64,000 bases of DNA, taken from contig CAVYPA010000002.1 of assembly GCA_963770295.1 (NCBI GenBank), positions 1 to 64,000 of the forward strand, given 5' to 3'. Below, one piece after another: positions 36,651 through 45,725 of this stretch; positions within the stretch are counted from its first letter, which is position 1; each line of letters starts with the position of its first letter. The notes under the pieces were generated by a model that saw only the letters and a program-made list of their open reading frames with translations, ran no database searches and was not told where the DNA came from. The translations under genes and the position numbers were made by a program. Source of the stretch: AWTP1-13 sp963770295 (GTDB lineage: Bacteria; Pseudomonadota; Alphaproteobacteria; Rhizobiales; Hyphomicrobiaceae).

Positions 36651-37073
36651 TTGCTGCGCGTGACGAGCACCATCGATATTCCGGAGTTGGAGCTGAGCGA
36701 GGAGTTCATGCGCGCCTCGGGACCCGGCGGGCAGAACGTCAACAAGGTTTCGACCGCCGTCGAGCTGCGCTTCGATGTCGCCCGTTCGCCAAGCCTGCCG
36801 GACTTCGTCCGGGCGCGGCTGGTGCGGCTTGCCGGCCGGCGGCTGACGAAGGACGGCGTGCTGGTTATCCGCGCCGAGCGCTTCCGAACGCAGGAGCGGA
36901 ACCGGGAGGACGCGCGAGACCGCCTTGCCGAGCTGGTGCGGCGAGCGACGTTCGTGCCGCGGCCGCGCATTGCGACACGGCCGACACGAGCATCGAAGGA
37001 GCGCCGCATCGAGGCGAAGGTCAGGCGGAGCACGACCAAGCGCCGGCGCAGAGCCAAGCCGGAGCTTGAGTGA
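36651..37073 (+). CDS. arfB: Alternative ribosome-rescue factor ArfB (YaeJ)
   Basis: 140 residues from a TTG at 36651, chosen because GGAGG lies 7 bp upstream and the length then equals the family norm. The catalytic GGQ is at residues 26-28 (SGPGGQNVNKVSTAVELRF). The C-terminal tail is basic (SKERRIEAKVRRSTTKRRRR) and enters the mRNA channel of stalled ribosomes. It hydrolyses peptidyl-tRNA on non-stop complexes. Stands alone. Confidence 0.93.
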   Translation: MLRVTSTIDIPELELSEEFMRASGPGGQNVNKVSTAVELRFDVARSPSLPDFVRARLVRLAGRRLTKDGVLVIRAERFRTQERNREDARDRLAELVRRATFVPRPRIATRPTRASKERRIEAKVRRSTTKRRRRAKPELE

Positions 37074-37527
37074 TCGGGATCCACGCCGGCTTCCTGGAGG
37101 TCATCACCGGCGCTACCTTTGCCTCAAGCTGCTCATATCGGCAGCGGTTTGCCGGCCTGCTCCCCGACGCGATGTACTCGCGTACCAGTTGGGGCAGCCC
37201 GCTTCTCGTGGCTCGCCGTGGCGGCCTCCGCGAGGCGGTGCGCGCTCGCAAGCTCAGTTGACGAGGTGAATGCCGTGTCATCTGGTCCCCGCGTTCAGGC
37301 AATCGGCAGTTTCTCGGTTGAGCTTGACCCCCAAGACTGGCTTCGCGGCTTGTCCGCTGCACCCCAAGGATTAGCCCTCGTCGGCCCAAAAGCCGGTTAC
37401 GATTGTGATTGGACTGGTCACACAATGGCCAGAGTTGACGACCTAGCTGAAGCGAGAGTGGAGCTTACGAAAACTGAGATCCACGCTCCGTGCGGGTTTT
37501 TTTAGATAAGCAACGCAGGGGGAAAAC
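37074..37527. other. Intergenic with possible weak terminator
   Basis: No gene is supported. CCACGCTCCGTGCGG followed by seven T (ending about 37502) could be a weak terminator for a plus-strand transcript. The purine run GCAGGGGGAAAAC precedes the gene at 37528. Confidence 0.35.
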
Positions 37528-37992
37528 ATGCTGATTTCTAAAACCCTCCTTCTGATAGCGAGTAGCCTCGCACTGACAACGCCGGTACTTGCGCAGGATC
37601 AGGCCGCTGCTGCTTTTGAGTATTCGCCAATTGTGCGGCTCATGCGTAGCGGGCAATTCCAAGCAGAGGTCTGGCGGCGTGATGTTCGCACGGACCACTG
37701 CGACTTGGCCTGGAGCAATGGTGAGATCTACCCAACGGCAGCAGCAGCCATGATCGAGGCGTGCACGTCGCTCCGCAAAAACTTTGACGTAACTTTCTCC
37801 TGTTCACGTGCGCCGTCCCAGGGGGTCGCTAGAGACAGAGTGGTCGCGAATCCGAGCGCCACAGCGGCGGCAATGAAGAGCGCGGTTCCCGCGGTCGATC
37901 GCAAAGCCACATTAGTGAAGACACCGGCGGGTCCAGCGCGAGTTACTTCGGACGCAAACGGCGCCTGGCTCAAGGACTTCTGGAAGATTTAG
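37528..37992 (+). CDS. Secreted protein of unknown function
   Basis: 154 residues. Signal peptide SKTLLLIASSLALTTPVLA, cleavage after LAQ. The mature part begins DQAAAAFEYSPIVRLMRS and has three cysteines (DHCDLAW, IEACTSL, FSCSRA). I do not know the family. The stop is a TAG at 37990. The next 33 codons in the same frame encode ERQS, then a nearly pure glycine run, S, more glycine and a terminal tyrosine, ending TGA at 38092. The ancestral protein probably had that tail and lost it by a single substitution. Confidence 0.7.
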   Translation: MLISKTLLLIASSLALTTPVLAQDQAAAAFEYSPIVRLMRSGQFQAEVWRRDVRTDHCDLAWSNGEIYPTAAAAMIEACTSLRKNFDVTFSCSRAPSQGVARDRVVANPSATAAAMKSAVPAVDRKATLVKTPAGPARVTSDANGAWLKDFWKI

Positions 37993-38004
37993 GAGAGGCA
38001 GTCT

Positions 38005-38091
38005 GGTGGGGGCGGTGGGGGAGGTGGCGGTGGCGGTGGCGGTGGCGGTGGCGGTGGGGGGAGTGGCGGCGGAGGCGGCGGGGGTGGGTAC
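38005..38091 (+). repeat. GGTGGC-type simple repeat, glycine-coding
   Basis: Runs of GGTGGC, GGTGGG and GGCGGA occupy about 87 bp. They read as polyglycine in the frame of the upstream gene and as polyproline on the minus strand. The G-rich strand could form G-quadruplexes. Length polymorphism is expected. Confidence 0.85.
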
Positions 38092-38094
38092 TGA

Positions 38095-38744
38095 GGCGGT
38101 GGGGGCGCGTCACGGGTTTCGTCCGCGCGCGTCGCAGTCTGCGCCCGGACTTGCGCTACCAGAAGGCTGGGTGCCTGGCGACGGCGTCTAAGCCAAAGCC
38201 TGCCAGATGCCCAAAATCCGCGCAATGTACACGCGCGCGCACGAAGTAGGTGGCACCGTTAGGCGCCGGCCCGGACCTCGTCGAGGTCGGACGCCCATCG
38301 CAGGTTTGCGCCAGAGCGACCGCTCGCTGACGGCATACACCTTCGCAATCTCGCGCGGCTTGAGCCAGCCTTTGCATGCTGGCTGGTCACCTCGGTGACA
38401 TTGGACCCATCTGCTGAAAATCACGTGCTGTTGCCGCCATCTCAGTCTAGAGACTGACAAAGCTGGCAAAAAGCAACGTGCACAAGGGGAGCTTCCATCC
38501 CAACTCTGGCGCTCCGGCGAGTTCGATCGACCTGTGAAGGACAGGGACTTCCGCCGTTCCAATTCGTTGGCTCTACGGGATGATATTCGCTCACAATCAG
38601 CCGGCCGTCAGGCTTTAGGATACGAACGGTTTCTCCGTAATAGCGCCGCAGATCAGAAACCCATCGCGCGCAGCCGTGCTGCTGAACTTGGCCTTGTTGT
38701 CTGTCTGTCCCTGCATGTTGGTCCAGATTAGGCAGCATGTTACG
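38095..38744. other. Intergenic with methyltransferase remnant
   Basis: Minus strand about 38690-38560 encodes DLRRYYGETVRILKPDGRL then IVSEYHPVE, resembling the post-motif region of SAM-dependent methyltransferases (VLKPGGRL...SEYHP). Nothing before or after it fits, so it is a fragment. The rest holds no recognisable gene. Confidence 0.4.
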
Positions 38745-39878
38745 TCACCGAAGCGGCGCGGTCGGCGCAATCCACTCGGCGTCGCCTGGGTTGTTGCGCG
38801 CGACGAATGCGTCAAGGATGGCGAAAGTCGCAGAGTCCTTAGTGCTCCAGGTTTCTGGGCCTTCGCTCATTTTTAGTTGCGGTGCGGGTGTTGGGTCAGA
38901 CGTTTGAACAGAGGGATCGAAGTAAAATCGCCGAGTCAACGCCGAGTGTTCCCACGGCACCTGCTGGCGATCCGTCTGTCGCATGACATCATTGCGCACA
39001 GCAATCAGGATGGCATTGAGATCCTCGTTCGACGTTCCGAGCTGCCGTACGAGCGCACCGCTAAAAGGTGAATTGCGGCCAGTCCCATCCATCGCCACAT
39101 TTCCCGGCTGGGTCGAGAAGCTGATTAGCGTGCCCGCGCCGCTTTCGACGGCTGCGAGTCCACGCCCAATTTGAAGTGATCGCGCGCCCATCACTCGGGC
39201 AAGAGTATAAGCGAGAGGATTGTTTCGGCAGGCATCGAAGAAGAGAAGATTGGTCTTTGTCTCCCGTTCCATCGTTTGGAGCACGAGCTCTAGTCGCACC
39301 ATCTCGATGTCCAGCGCCGAGACTGTCGTCAACTTCGCGTCGACGGGAACGAGGAAGTTATGGCCTGAGACTTGCATTCCATGACCGGCATAAAAGAAAA
39401 GGCCCACCTCCGTGGCCTTAAGAGCTGTGCCGAAATCGCGGACCATTGCGTCAAACGCAGCCTTGTCGAGATCGAACCCTTCGATCACCTGAAAGCCGAG
39501 CTTTCTCAGCGCGGCGCTCATGTCTGCGGCATCGTTCTTGGGGTTATCGAGCCTCGGCGTGTGCTGATAGGCGGAGTTGCCAATGACGAGCGCGACGCCG
39601 TTGGGCGCGGCGGCGAGCGATCCGCGTTGCGCATCGAGGATGGTCGATGTCGAGGTGGCGTTTAGAAACGCAAATGTAAGAACGGCGAATGCGGCAAGCC
39701 GGGCGCATCTTAGGAAAAGGCATCGCCAGGTGGCGGCTCCCTGGGTTGCACCGTCCTGGGCGTCGAGCACTTCATCGAAAAACCAGTCTCTACAACCAGC
39801 GACGTCTTTCACGGCCCTGGTGAGAGATATGCCAGCGGTCAGCTTAACGGCCTCGGTTAGAGAGATGTCCTCACTCAT
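38745..39878 (-). CDS. Caspase-family (metacaspase-like) peptidase
   Basis: 377 residues from ATG 39878. An N-terminal segment (about 1-55) precedes a membrane helix (CARLAAFAVLTFAFLNATS). The p20-like caspase fold follows: GVALVIGNSAYQHTPRLDNP, catalytic His166 in FFYAGHGMQ, catalytic Cys217 in LLFFDACRNNP, and GTLISFSTQPGNVAMDG. Such proteins cleave after basic or acidic residues and act in stress or cell death. Topology suggests a cytoplasmic N-terminus and periplasmic protease. The last ~30 residues look irregular, so the true C-terminus may be frameshifted. Upstream on the same strand are parA and its partner. Confidence 0.88.
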   Translation of the reverse strand: MSEDISLTEAVKLTAGISLTRAVKDVAGCRDWFFDEVLDAQDGATQGAATWRCLFLRCARLAAFAVLTFAFLNATSTSTILDAQRGSLAAAPNGVALVIGNSAYQHTPRLDNPKNDAADMSAALRKLGFQVIEGFDLDKAAFDAMVRDFGTALKATEVGLFFYAGHGMQVSGHNFLVPVDAKLTTVSALDIEMVRLELVLQTMERETKTNLLFFDACRNNPLAYTLARVMGARSLQIGRGLAAVESGAGTLISFSTQPGNVAMDGTGRNSPFSGALVRQLGTSNEDLNAILIAVRNDVMRQTDRQQVPWEHSALTRRFYFDPSVQTSDPTPAPQLKMSEGPETWSTKDSATFAILDAFVARNNPGDAEWIAPTAPLR

Positions 39879-39934
39879 GTGCAAACTCGTTTATCTAGCA
39901 ACACTGCCGCCGAACAAAGCTTGCGAGGTCCGTT

Positions 39935-40270
39935 CTAGGTCGGCCAAGACTCTCCGAATTTCTCAAACAGGAATTTGAACGCCATTTCGCCAAGCTCTTG
40001 GTTGGTAGTGTCGCAATCCGATGCCAGACGTCGAATGGCGGCAGCCACGCGCTGGTCAAAGTAAATAACGATGCCTTTCCGGCCCGACCGCGTGGCCGGA
40101 GGGTTCCGCTTGTGGCTCGCCACTTTTTTCACGGACTGGCTAAGAGAGGCCTCGGGGGGCGGCCCTGAGGGTTTCCTTGCAGCACGCGGGAGGCGGCCTG
40201 CGCAGGCCTTGACAGCATCGGTCATGGATAGCGCAACGTGATCCACGTTACTCGCCCCCCTTTTCGTCAT
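39935..40270 (-). CDS. Ribbon-helix-helix partner of ParA
   Basis: About 111 residues from ATG 40270; a GTG at 40246 just after the parA stop is also possible. The basic linker (ATRSGRKG) leads into a C-terminal RHH-like domain, IVIYFDQRVAAAIRRLASD then TTNQELGEMAFKFLFEKF. Such proteins bind DNA as dimers and act as centromere-binding partner of an orphan ParA. It overlaps the 3' end of parA. Confidence 0.75.
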   Translation of the reverse strand: MTKRGASNVDHVALSMTDAVKACAGRLPRAARKPSGPPPEASLSQSVKKVASHKRNPPATRSGRKGIVIYFDQRVAAAIRRLASDCDTTNQELGEMAFKFLFEKFGESWPT

Positions 40271-40910
40271 TGTCCCGCGCCCAGAGCGCTTCGTAGAGAG
40301 TGGAGATTTCTTTTGCCGCCGAGCCATTCTTCTCCACCTCCGTAACACCGCGACCAGCCTTCAGACCATGACTGAACGCCAGCAACTCGCTCAGTCGCTG
40401 GGGCATGACCTCCAATTTGAGACGACTCGCAGTGCGCAAGCTTTCCTTGACCGCGATTTCCCTGTTTTGGGCCGTCGGCACGGCGTTCAGGATGACGGTA
40501 GACCTACCGCGGACCTTCGCGAGATTGATGAGGTCAGAGGTGTCCTCCAGCGCCTGCAGATCGAGCACGCTGCTCTTCAACGGCACCAGCACCATGGTGG
40601 CGGCTTTGAGTGATGGGATGATTGCCTTATCGAGCTTCGGGGGCGTGTCGATCAGCACGAGCTCGGCGCCGAGTTTGTGTGCAGTCCTCAGCATGTCGGG
40701 AAGCTTCTGATAGGGCCCCGCGGCGATGCTCGGATCGTCCTTGGCGCCAGTGGTCCTTTGCCTGATGGCGTGCCACCGCTCGGCCGATTGCTGGGGATCA
40801 AGGTCGATCACCAACACTTTCCGATCCCTAGCCGCCGCGATGGCCAGATGCAGCGCGAGTGTTGTTTTCCCACTGCCGCCTTTCTGGCTGACGATACTCC
40901 ACACTTTCAT
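40248..40910 (-). CDS. parA: ParA-family ATPase
   Basis: 220 residues from ATG 40910 (AAGGA upstream). Deviant Walker A KGGSGKTT at residues 10-17, Walker A' VLVIDLDPQQSAERW, Walker B ELVLIDTPPK. It is of the short plasmid/integrative-element type with no N-terminal DNA-binding domain. With the RHH protein it forms a minimal partition pair. No replication gene or origin is nearby, so it may be an orphan system or a relic of an integrated plasmid or ICE. Next to it are transposase fragments. Confidence 0.9.
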   Translation of the reverse strand: MKVWSIVSQKGGSGKTTLALHLAIAAARDRKVLVIDLDPQQSAERWHAIRQRTTGAKDDPSIAAGPYQKLPDMLRTAHKLGAELVLIDTPPKLDKAIIPSLKAATMVLVPLKSSVLDLQALEDTSDLINLAKVRGRSTVILNAVPTAQNREIAVKESLRTASRLKLEVMPQRLSELLAFSHGLKAGRGVTEVEKNGSAAKEISTLYEALWARDNDEKGGE

Positions 40911-41034
40911 ACCCACTATCCTTGCGTCCGCTTCAAGTGCTAGCACAGAATTGCTAGCACAACTACAATGGTAAAGAAAGTGTTAATGCGCTGGTGCTTG
41001 GCGCCGTTGCTGAAAGCAAGGACGGTGGCCAAGC

Positions 41035-41185
41035 TCAGAGACGCGCCACGATCGCAAGTTGTGAGCGATTCGACACCGTATTTGTCACTTCGTGCGTGAC
41101 GATCAGATGGTTCTCGGTATCGACCGCCGTCTGCACGTTGTAGCCGACGACGCGGGAGCCACGGCCATTTGTCGCCATCGAGACT
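41035..41185 (-). mobile_element. IS1182-family transposase fragment
   Basis: Minus strand: MATNGRGSRVVGYNVQTAVD, then TENHLIVTHEVTNTVSNRS and QLAIVARL, a central DDE-transposase block of IS1182-like elements. TDPDS lies just before it in another frame. Only about 50 residues remain. Confidence 0.7.
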
Positions 41186-41355
41186 ATCGGGATCGGTCAG
41201 CGAGATCCCGTGTGGTCAAAAAATTGGAACGGCGCAAGCTTACCGAAGCGCGTGGGTTGGCATAAAGGGTAGCGAAGCGTCTCGCGCGGCTTCCTCGATC
41301 TCCCGATCGCAGCGCCGGGGTCAGAGTTTGAGATTGAACCTTGGGCGTGCGATTT

Positions 41356-41860
41356 ATGCTGCCGCTTGGTGGTAATAGCGCAGGAGGTCAGCCAATCGCT
41401 CGCGGCATTGCACGGCGCCCTTGCGGTGAACGTCTGTAGCGAGGGAACAGCAGGACGTTGCCCTTCCCCTGATGATTTCGTTCGGTATGGAAATGTTCGA
41501 CATATTGGCTGAGGGCGCGCCGCAAGGAGCGCCCACCCTGGGCAAGCACTCTCCTCCTGAGCGACCTGACCCAGCGCTCCGCATAGGCATTCAAGTTCGG
41601 ACTCCGCGCGGGTAGCGCAAGCGGTTCAACCCCACCTCACGCAATGAGGGCCCGGAACGACTGGGTGTATTTCGTGTCTCGATCATGCAGGAGATAAGCA
41701 CAGTCCCGCAGGACCCCGCATCCCTCCATGGTTCAGTTCATCAATTGCTCTTTCGACCCGGGGTCGACCTGGGCTTCGATTCCGCAGTAGCAGCTCCTGG
41801 TCCACGGTCCCGGTGATGCAGGCCAAAATACGCGCCCACTCCATGAGCTCCCCCATTTGG
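41356..41860 (-). mobile_element. IS481-like integrase-core transposase remnant
   Basis: From high to low coordinates: WARILACITGTVDQELLLRN (N-terminal), YLLHDRDTKYTQSFRALIA then a stop, NLNAYAERWVRSL, LSQYVEHFHTERNHQGKGN and LLFPRY, DLLRYYHQ. These are parts of a Bradyrhizobium-type integrase-core transposase. Most of the region between the N-terminus and the first catalytic aspartates is deleted, with at least two frameshifts and a stop. Confidence 0.7.
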
Positions 41861-42082
41861 CCGCCGGTTCGCAATGGGCACCATTGATCGCCCCAAAAAC
41901 GTAGCGGACGACACGCGGCGAGACCACGCCGATTGAGATAACTGCCAACTTTCTTGCAGTTCCAATTTTTTGGCCATACGCCGATGTGAGCAGCAAAGGC
42001 TAAGATTTACAATGTTCGGTTAGGAACCGTACGCTCGCCACCAACGTTAAGGGCGCAGCTCTATCGTTGGAGGTTCTGTGCG

Positions 42083-42277
42083 ATGCGCGAACTCGAAGAC
42101 GAAATCGCTCTCTTGGAACTGCGATCCGAACAGCTTCTCATCCACATTCAGGAACTTCCGCGTGGTTCGCCGGAAGCGATTGTTGCGCGCGCGGACTTGG
42201 ACATCATGCTTCGGCGGCTCGTGGCCGCGAAAGGCGAGCATGATCAGACGCTGAATGAACGAGAGCGTGCCGTCTAG
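42083..42277 (+). CDS. Small coiled-coil protein
   Basis: 64 residues with TGGAGG upstream of ATG 42083. The charged, leucine-rich sequence (LEDEIALLELRSEQLLIHI) predicts a helical hairpin or coiled coil. No membrane segment. It looks like small conserved Bradyrhizobium proteins, with no known function. Confidence 0.55.
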   Translation: MRELEDEIALLELRSEQLLIHIQELPRGSPEAIVARADLDIMLRRLVAAKGEHDQTLNERERAV

Positions 42278-42294
42278 CGAATGCGCCGAACATC

Positions 42295-42510
42295 TCAGAA
42301 TGGCAATTCAGTCACGGTACGCCACTCGTCATCAGCGATGACGATCATCCTGCTGACCGCGGAGACACCTTGCAGAACGTCTTTCGAAACGATCTCTTGG
42401 GCCCGCCGCGCCGCTTCTTTTATTGCATTCGCGATGTCACCTAGCTCGACACCTTCTCGGTCGAGCACAGTCAGTTGACCGCTTTTGACGTGAAAGAAGT
42501 AGCGAGGCAT
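42295..42510 (-). CDS. DUF6894-family small protein
   Basis: 71 residues from ATG 42510. MPRYFFHVKSGQLTVLDREG is the conserved start of this Rhizobiales family, followed by AIKEAARRAQEIV and a final strand (MIVIADDEWRTVTELPF). Unknown function, often multicopy in Bradyrhizobium. Convergent with the coiled-coil gene. Confidence 0.85.
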   Translation of the reverse strand: MPRYFFHVKSGQLTVLDREGVELGDIANAIKEAARRAQEIVSKDVLQGVSAVSRMIVIADDEWRTVTELPF

Positions 42511-42759
42511 TGCCCAGTAAGCACCTCCTCGACAAAGCAACGCTGAGAGGTGGTCGGCTGATCCGTCCAATGCCGAACGTTTTTCCAATGGGTCGTCCAT
42601 ATGTGGTCGCTGGGCCACTGATTGAGTACGGAGCGTGGTTGCCTGGCCTGCGCAACGACGACGGCCCGAGCACACTGCAGGCTCAGGCCGACAATCGTTA
42701 GAACGCGTTACTTTGGACGCCTACGCAACTCCCCTCGACGCCACTCACTTACTCACCCA

Positions 42760-42942
42760 ACGCGGAACACCCTGCAGATGTTTCGCGGAGAAAATTTGAC
42801 GGAGCTGTATCTGTGGATAAGCGCGTGATGCTTTGGGGGGAGCGGCGGTGCCTGAAACCCTGCGTAGCCTGGACTGGACCCTGCTGGCCAGCATGGGTCC
42901 GCTCATCATCGGCGCGCTGCTGATTGCTGGGTCATCTGGAAG
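42760..42942 (+). repeat. Microprotein module, copy 1 (frameshifted)
   Basis: This ~180-bp stretch is repeated in inverted orientation at 52344-52530. It includes an upstream part (ATGTTTCGCGGAGAAAATTT and following) and, from GTG 42848, VPETLRSLDWTLLASMGPL and IIGALLIA. One missing base near 42927 shifts the ending; with it restored the ending is WVIWKG, as in copy 2. The encoded peptide is a single membrane helix of about 33 residues. Confidence 0.65.
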
Positions 42943-43042
42943 GGTTGCCCAACGGGTTCCCGGAATTAGCGCTCGCCAGGAGCGTTCTAGTAGCGGGGGA
43001 GAGCAATTTTGGCCGCGGGATCTTGGCGAGGGGGACTGCTCC

Positions 43043-43335
43043 GTGTCGAGGGACCTCAGACAAATTGAACGCGAGATCGCGCAGGCTGCGCGATGGGTCG
43101 TAAAATGGCGAATGCTTCAGAATGAGGCCCTGGAGGTCGCCGGCGCAATGCGCGATCCAAAGCTCGGCGGCACATGCTGTTCATTGCGGAGGCTTATAAG
43201 CTCCTCGCCGAGCGGTCCAAGGAGCGCAGCGAGCGACTGGCCAAGCACGCAAGTCACATGAAAACGGCGAGCGACTCCGAGAAGAAAAACGAGCCAGAAT
43301 TCGCTGCGTTGACACACATACGGTTGCCAAGCTGA
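43043..43335 (+). pseudogene. Small helical Bradyrhizobium-type protein, frameshifted
   Basis: GTG 43043 starts VSRDLRQIEREIAQAARW then KWRMLQNEALEVAGAMRDPKL. After a shift near 43165 it continues HMLFIAEAYKLLAERSKERS and ends at 43335. Joined, it gives a ~97-residue helical cytoplasmic protein of a type common in Bradyrhizobium (AEGM.DP..R..ML.IAE.Y..LA.R). One indel in a G-rich stretch. Confidence 0.6.
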
Positions 43336-43385
43336 GCCTTTTGCATCTCGCAGGGTCAGGGACGCTCGTAGTTCGCCCTCGAACA

Positions 43386-45536
43386 TCACCTCGCGAGCGG
43401 ATCGGGGCGCAGCTGCAACTTCACGACCTTGCTCGTCGTTCCTTTTCCACCCTCGATGTGAAATGGGGTTCGGGTGCTGTAGGTCGCCCACATCCCCTTT
43501 CCCTTCCAACCCGCATTGGCGTCATCGACGCGGCCATCCATCCATTTGGAATAAAATCCCATCGGATAGGGGACGCGCAGATTGACAAACTTCCCGTCCA
43601 CCAAGGCAAGCAGTGACTCGTTGGCGTTGCCCGTGGCGATCGGTACGTTTTTTCCCAGGCCGAACGTGTCGAATTGGTCTACCCAGGTATAGTAGCTCGC
43701 TTCGGCAGACCCTGGCTCCGTCACACCAGCCATCTGAGGTCCGGGAAACGGATACAGTGTCCAACCTTCCGGACAATGTTTTCCCGTCGCGATGGGTCCG
43801 CTTAGGGGCCCTTTGCATTTGCGGCGGTCGAAGCTCCCGAGATGGCCGCTCGATAACGACGCCCAGAACACGCCATTGCGGTCGATGTCACCACCACGGG
43901 GCCCATATCCCGGTAACGGCGGCTCAAAGACTTCCGCCAAAGCGGTTTCCGGTGGATTTGGTCCCGGGTCGAGGCGGACCACGTAACCGGGAAAGCCGAG
44001 TGATGTGCCCCAAATACTGTGGTCCACCGGACTTACGCCAATAGAGTAGAGCGCAGCGTTGATGCGCTTGTCCTTGCTAGGATCCACCAATTCGTTGGGC
44101 TCAACGTAGTTGTCCCGCTTGCCGTTGCCATTGGTATCGAGCACGAGCGCCGTCCACCCCTGCGATTTCTCCTCATCGCCGGTTTCCTCGAACATTTTCC
44201 GGTTCAACCAACCAATGACGCCGCTCTGCGGACCGCCCGCGCTGGTCCATAAGGTGTGATTGGCATCTTCCGCGAACACCAGATGATGCGTTGGAAAGCA
44301 CGTGCTGATCAGGGTGATTTTCCCGCTAGCCGGTTCGTACATGGAGAGCTGGCGGTTGGAGCGCTCAAGCGGGAACATTTTCGCCGATGGATGTTCCGAG
44401 CCCTCTTTGCAAAAGGCCGGATTGTCCGGAGAACGAACCCGCGAGGTGAACCACACGCGTCCCTTTTCGTCGAACATAGGATTGTGCATGCTGGTCTTGC
44501 TGTCCCAGATGATTTCATCTCCCCAGTACGGTGAGGGTGCGGTGGCGTTATCCTTCGACGACGGTGTCTTCGGATCGCGCACGGACATCTTGACCTGTGT
44601 CGCCTTGTGATTGATCGGGTCTAAGACTGGAAAGAGGTCCGTGCTTTCCTCGGTGGCGCCGAAGATCAAGCCGTTCGCGTTGACGGTGGGGTTGCGCTTA
44701 TCCGTGGAGATTTCGTCATGCAGGTAGTCTTTGGGGCCGGCCCAGTCCCACAGCGTTATGACGACGTTCCGCTCGACGCCCTGGGGACGCATGGGGATGG
44801 CGGCTGGCAATTCGCCGGCCGCGATGCGATCGGTCCAATCGGCGAACAGTTTGAATGCCCGCTGCGTGTCGAGGCGACCTATGTTGGTCGTCATTTGCGT
44901 CATGGCTTGTCCAGATTGGATGCGCCGTTCCCACGCCTCGATTGACGTTTTGAAATGACCGAACTCCCTTGGAATGGTGCGAGTCGCCTTGTTGCCAAGC
45001 TGATGGCACGTGTAGCATCCGTTCGTCTTGACGACGTCCAACCATTGGGCCTGGCTCTTCAGGTTTTCCGGCATGCCGTTGCCGTTCGTTCCTGTACCCG
45101 GAAACTCGCCTTTGTCCGGGACCTTGAGCATCGAGTACCAATAGATGGCCGGATAATATTCAGCCGCCGCAGCTGGATTGGGCGCCACCACCGCATTGAC
45201 GTTCACTATCTTTCCAGGCGCGGATTGGACTTTGGCGGAGTCGACCAACCCGTATCCACGGACCCAGATGTTGTAGGTGGCTTGCGGAAGGTCGGGGATG
45301 AGATAGCGCCCTCGGTCATCGCTGACCACGATCTTGGCCATTTTGGTGGGAAGATCAGTCGTCTCAGCAATCACCCAAACGCCAGCTTCCACACCAGTAG
45401 CGCTGGTTACCACGCCGCCGAGGTCATTGTTGCCGATGCTGACCGTATTTTCCTGGGCTCTCAGTTGCGTCGGCGAGGCGCTTAACACGGCAATTCCAAC
45501 CGCCAGCAGGCTCGCATAGAAGTTTCCTGTGGCCAT
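43386..45536 (-). CDS. Large periplasmic cytochrome c / beta-propeller protein with carboxypeptidase-regulatory domain
   Basis: About 716 residues. Signal peptide SLLAVGIAVLSASPTQLRAQ. Residues ~35-115 are a carboxypeptidase-regulatory-like Ig fold (LGGVVTSATGVEAGVWVIA; VSDDRGRYLIPDLP). One c-type haem motif, CYTCHQLG, is near residue 175. The remainder is propeller-like, with repeats such as MHNPMFDEKGRVWFTSRV and HHLVFAEDANHTLWTSAGG. A peripheral redox or sensing role in the periplasm is likely. It shares the haem-plus-Vgb-propeller theme with the protein at 22056, with domains arranged differently. Confidence 0.85.
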   Translation of the reverse strand: MATGNFYASLLAVGIAVLSASPTQLRAQENTVSIGNNDLGGVVTSATGVEAGVWVIAETTDLPTKMAKIVVSDDRGRYLIPDLPQATYNIWVRGYGLVDSAKVQSAPGKIVNVNAVVAPNPAAAAEYYPAIYWYSMLKVPDKGEFPGTGTNGNGMPENLKSQAQWLDVVKTNGCYTCHQLGNKATRTIPREFGHFKTSIEAWERRIQSGQAMTQMTTNIGRLDTQRAFKLFADWTDRIAAGELPAAIPMRPQGVERNVVITLWDWAGPKDYLHDEISTDKRNPTVNANGLIFGATEESTDLFPVLDPINHKATQVKMSVRDPKTPSSKDNATAPSPYWGDEIIWDSKTSMHNPMFDEKGRVWFTSRVRSPDNPAFCKEGSEHPSAKMFPLERSNRQLSMYEPASGKITLISTCFPTHHLVFAEDANHTLWTSAGGPQSGVIGWLNRKMFEETGDEEKSQGWTALVLDTNGNGKRDNYVEPNELVDPSKDKRINAALYSIGVSPVDHSIWGTSLGFPGYVVRLDPGPNPPETALAEVFEPPLPGYGPRGGDIDRNGVFWASLSSGHLGSFDRRKCKGPLSGPIATGKHCPEGWTLYPFPGPQMAGVTEPGSAEASYYTWVDQFDTFGLGKNVPIATGNANESLLALVDGKFVNLRVPYPMGFYSKWMDGRVDDANAGWKGKGMWATYSTRTPFHIEGGKGTTSKVVKLQLRPDPLAR

Positions 45537-45725
45537 CATGTTCCGCTCCTGTCATTGGCGCGCATGTCTGGCTCTTTCCAGAAATTGCCAGTTTATCCCA
45601 AGCTCGCCGGCACACGCCAGCTTGGCTTGGCACATTTCAGGGAAAGCTAGAACGTCCCGTCCGAGAGTTTCAGCCATCCTCTCAACTGTACCGCAGGATC
45701 CGGTTTTCGGCTGAGTTCTGTGCCA

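Larger units (their letters stand above)
40911..42082. other. Intergenic region filled by transposase fragments
   Basis: Apart from the IS1182-like (41035-41185) and IS481-like (41356-41860) fragments I see no gene. GGTCAAAAAATTGGAAC near 41215 and the reverse-complement-like GTTCCAATTTTTTGG near 41960 form an imperfect inverted pair around the fragments and may be old IS ends. Confidence 0.45.

Noticed and set aside
37070..37261. 63-codon frame overlapping the arfB stop
   Set aside because: No ribosome binding site and no protein-like pattern; likely run-on openness.
37989..38225. Polyproline open frame on the minus strand
   Set aside because: It only reads the GGTGGC tract backwards; the plus-strand frame continues a real gene.
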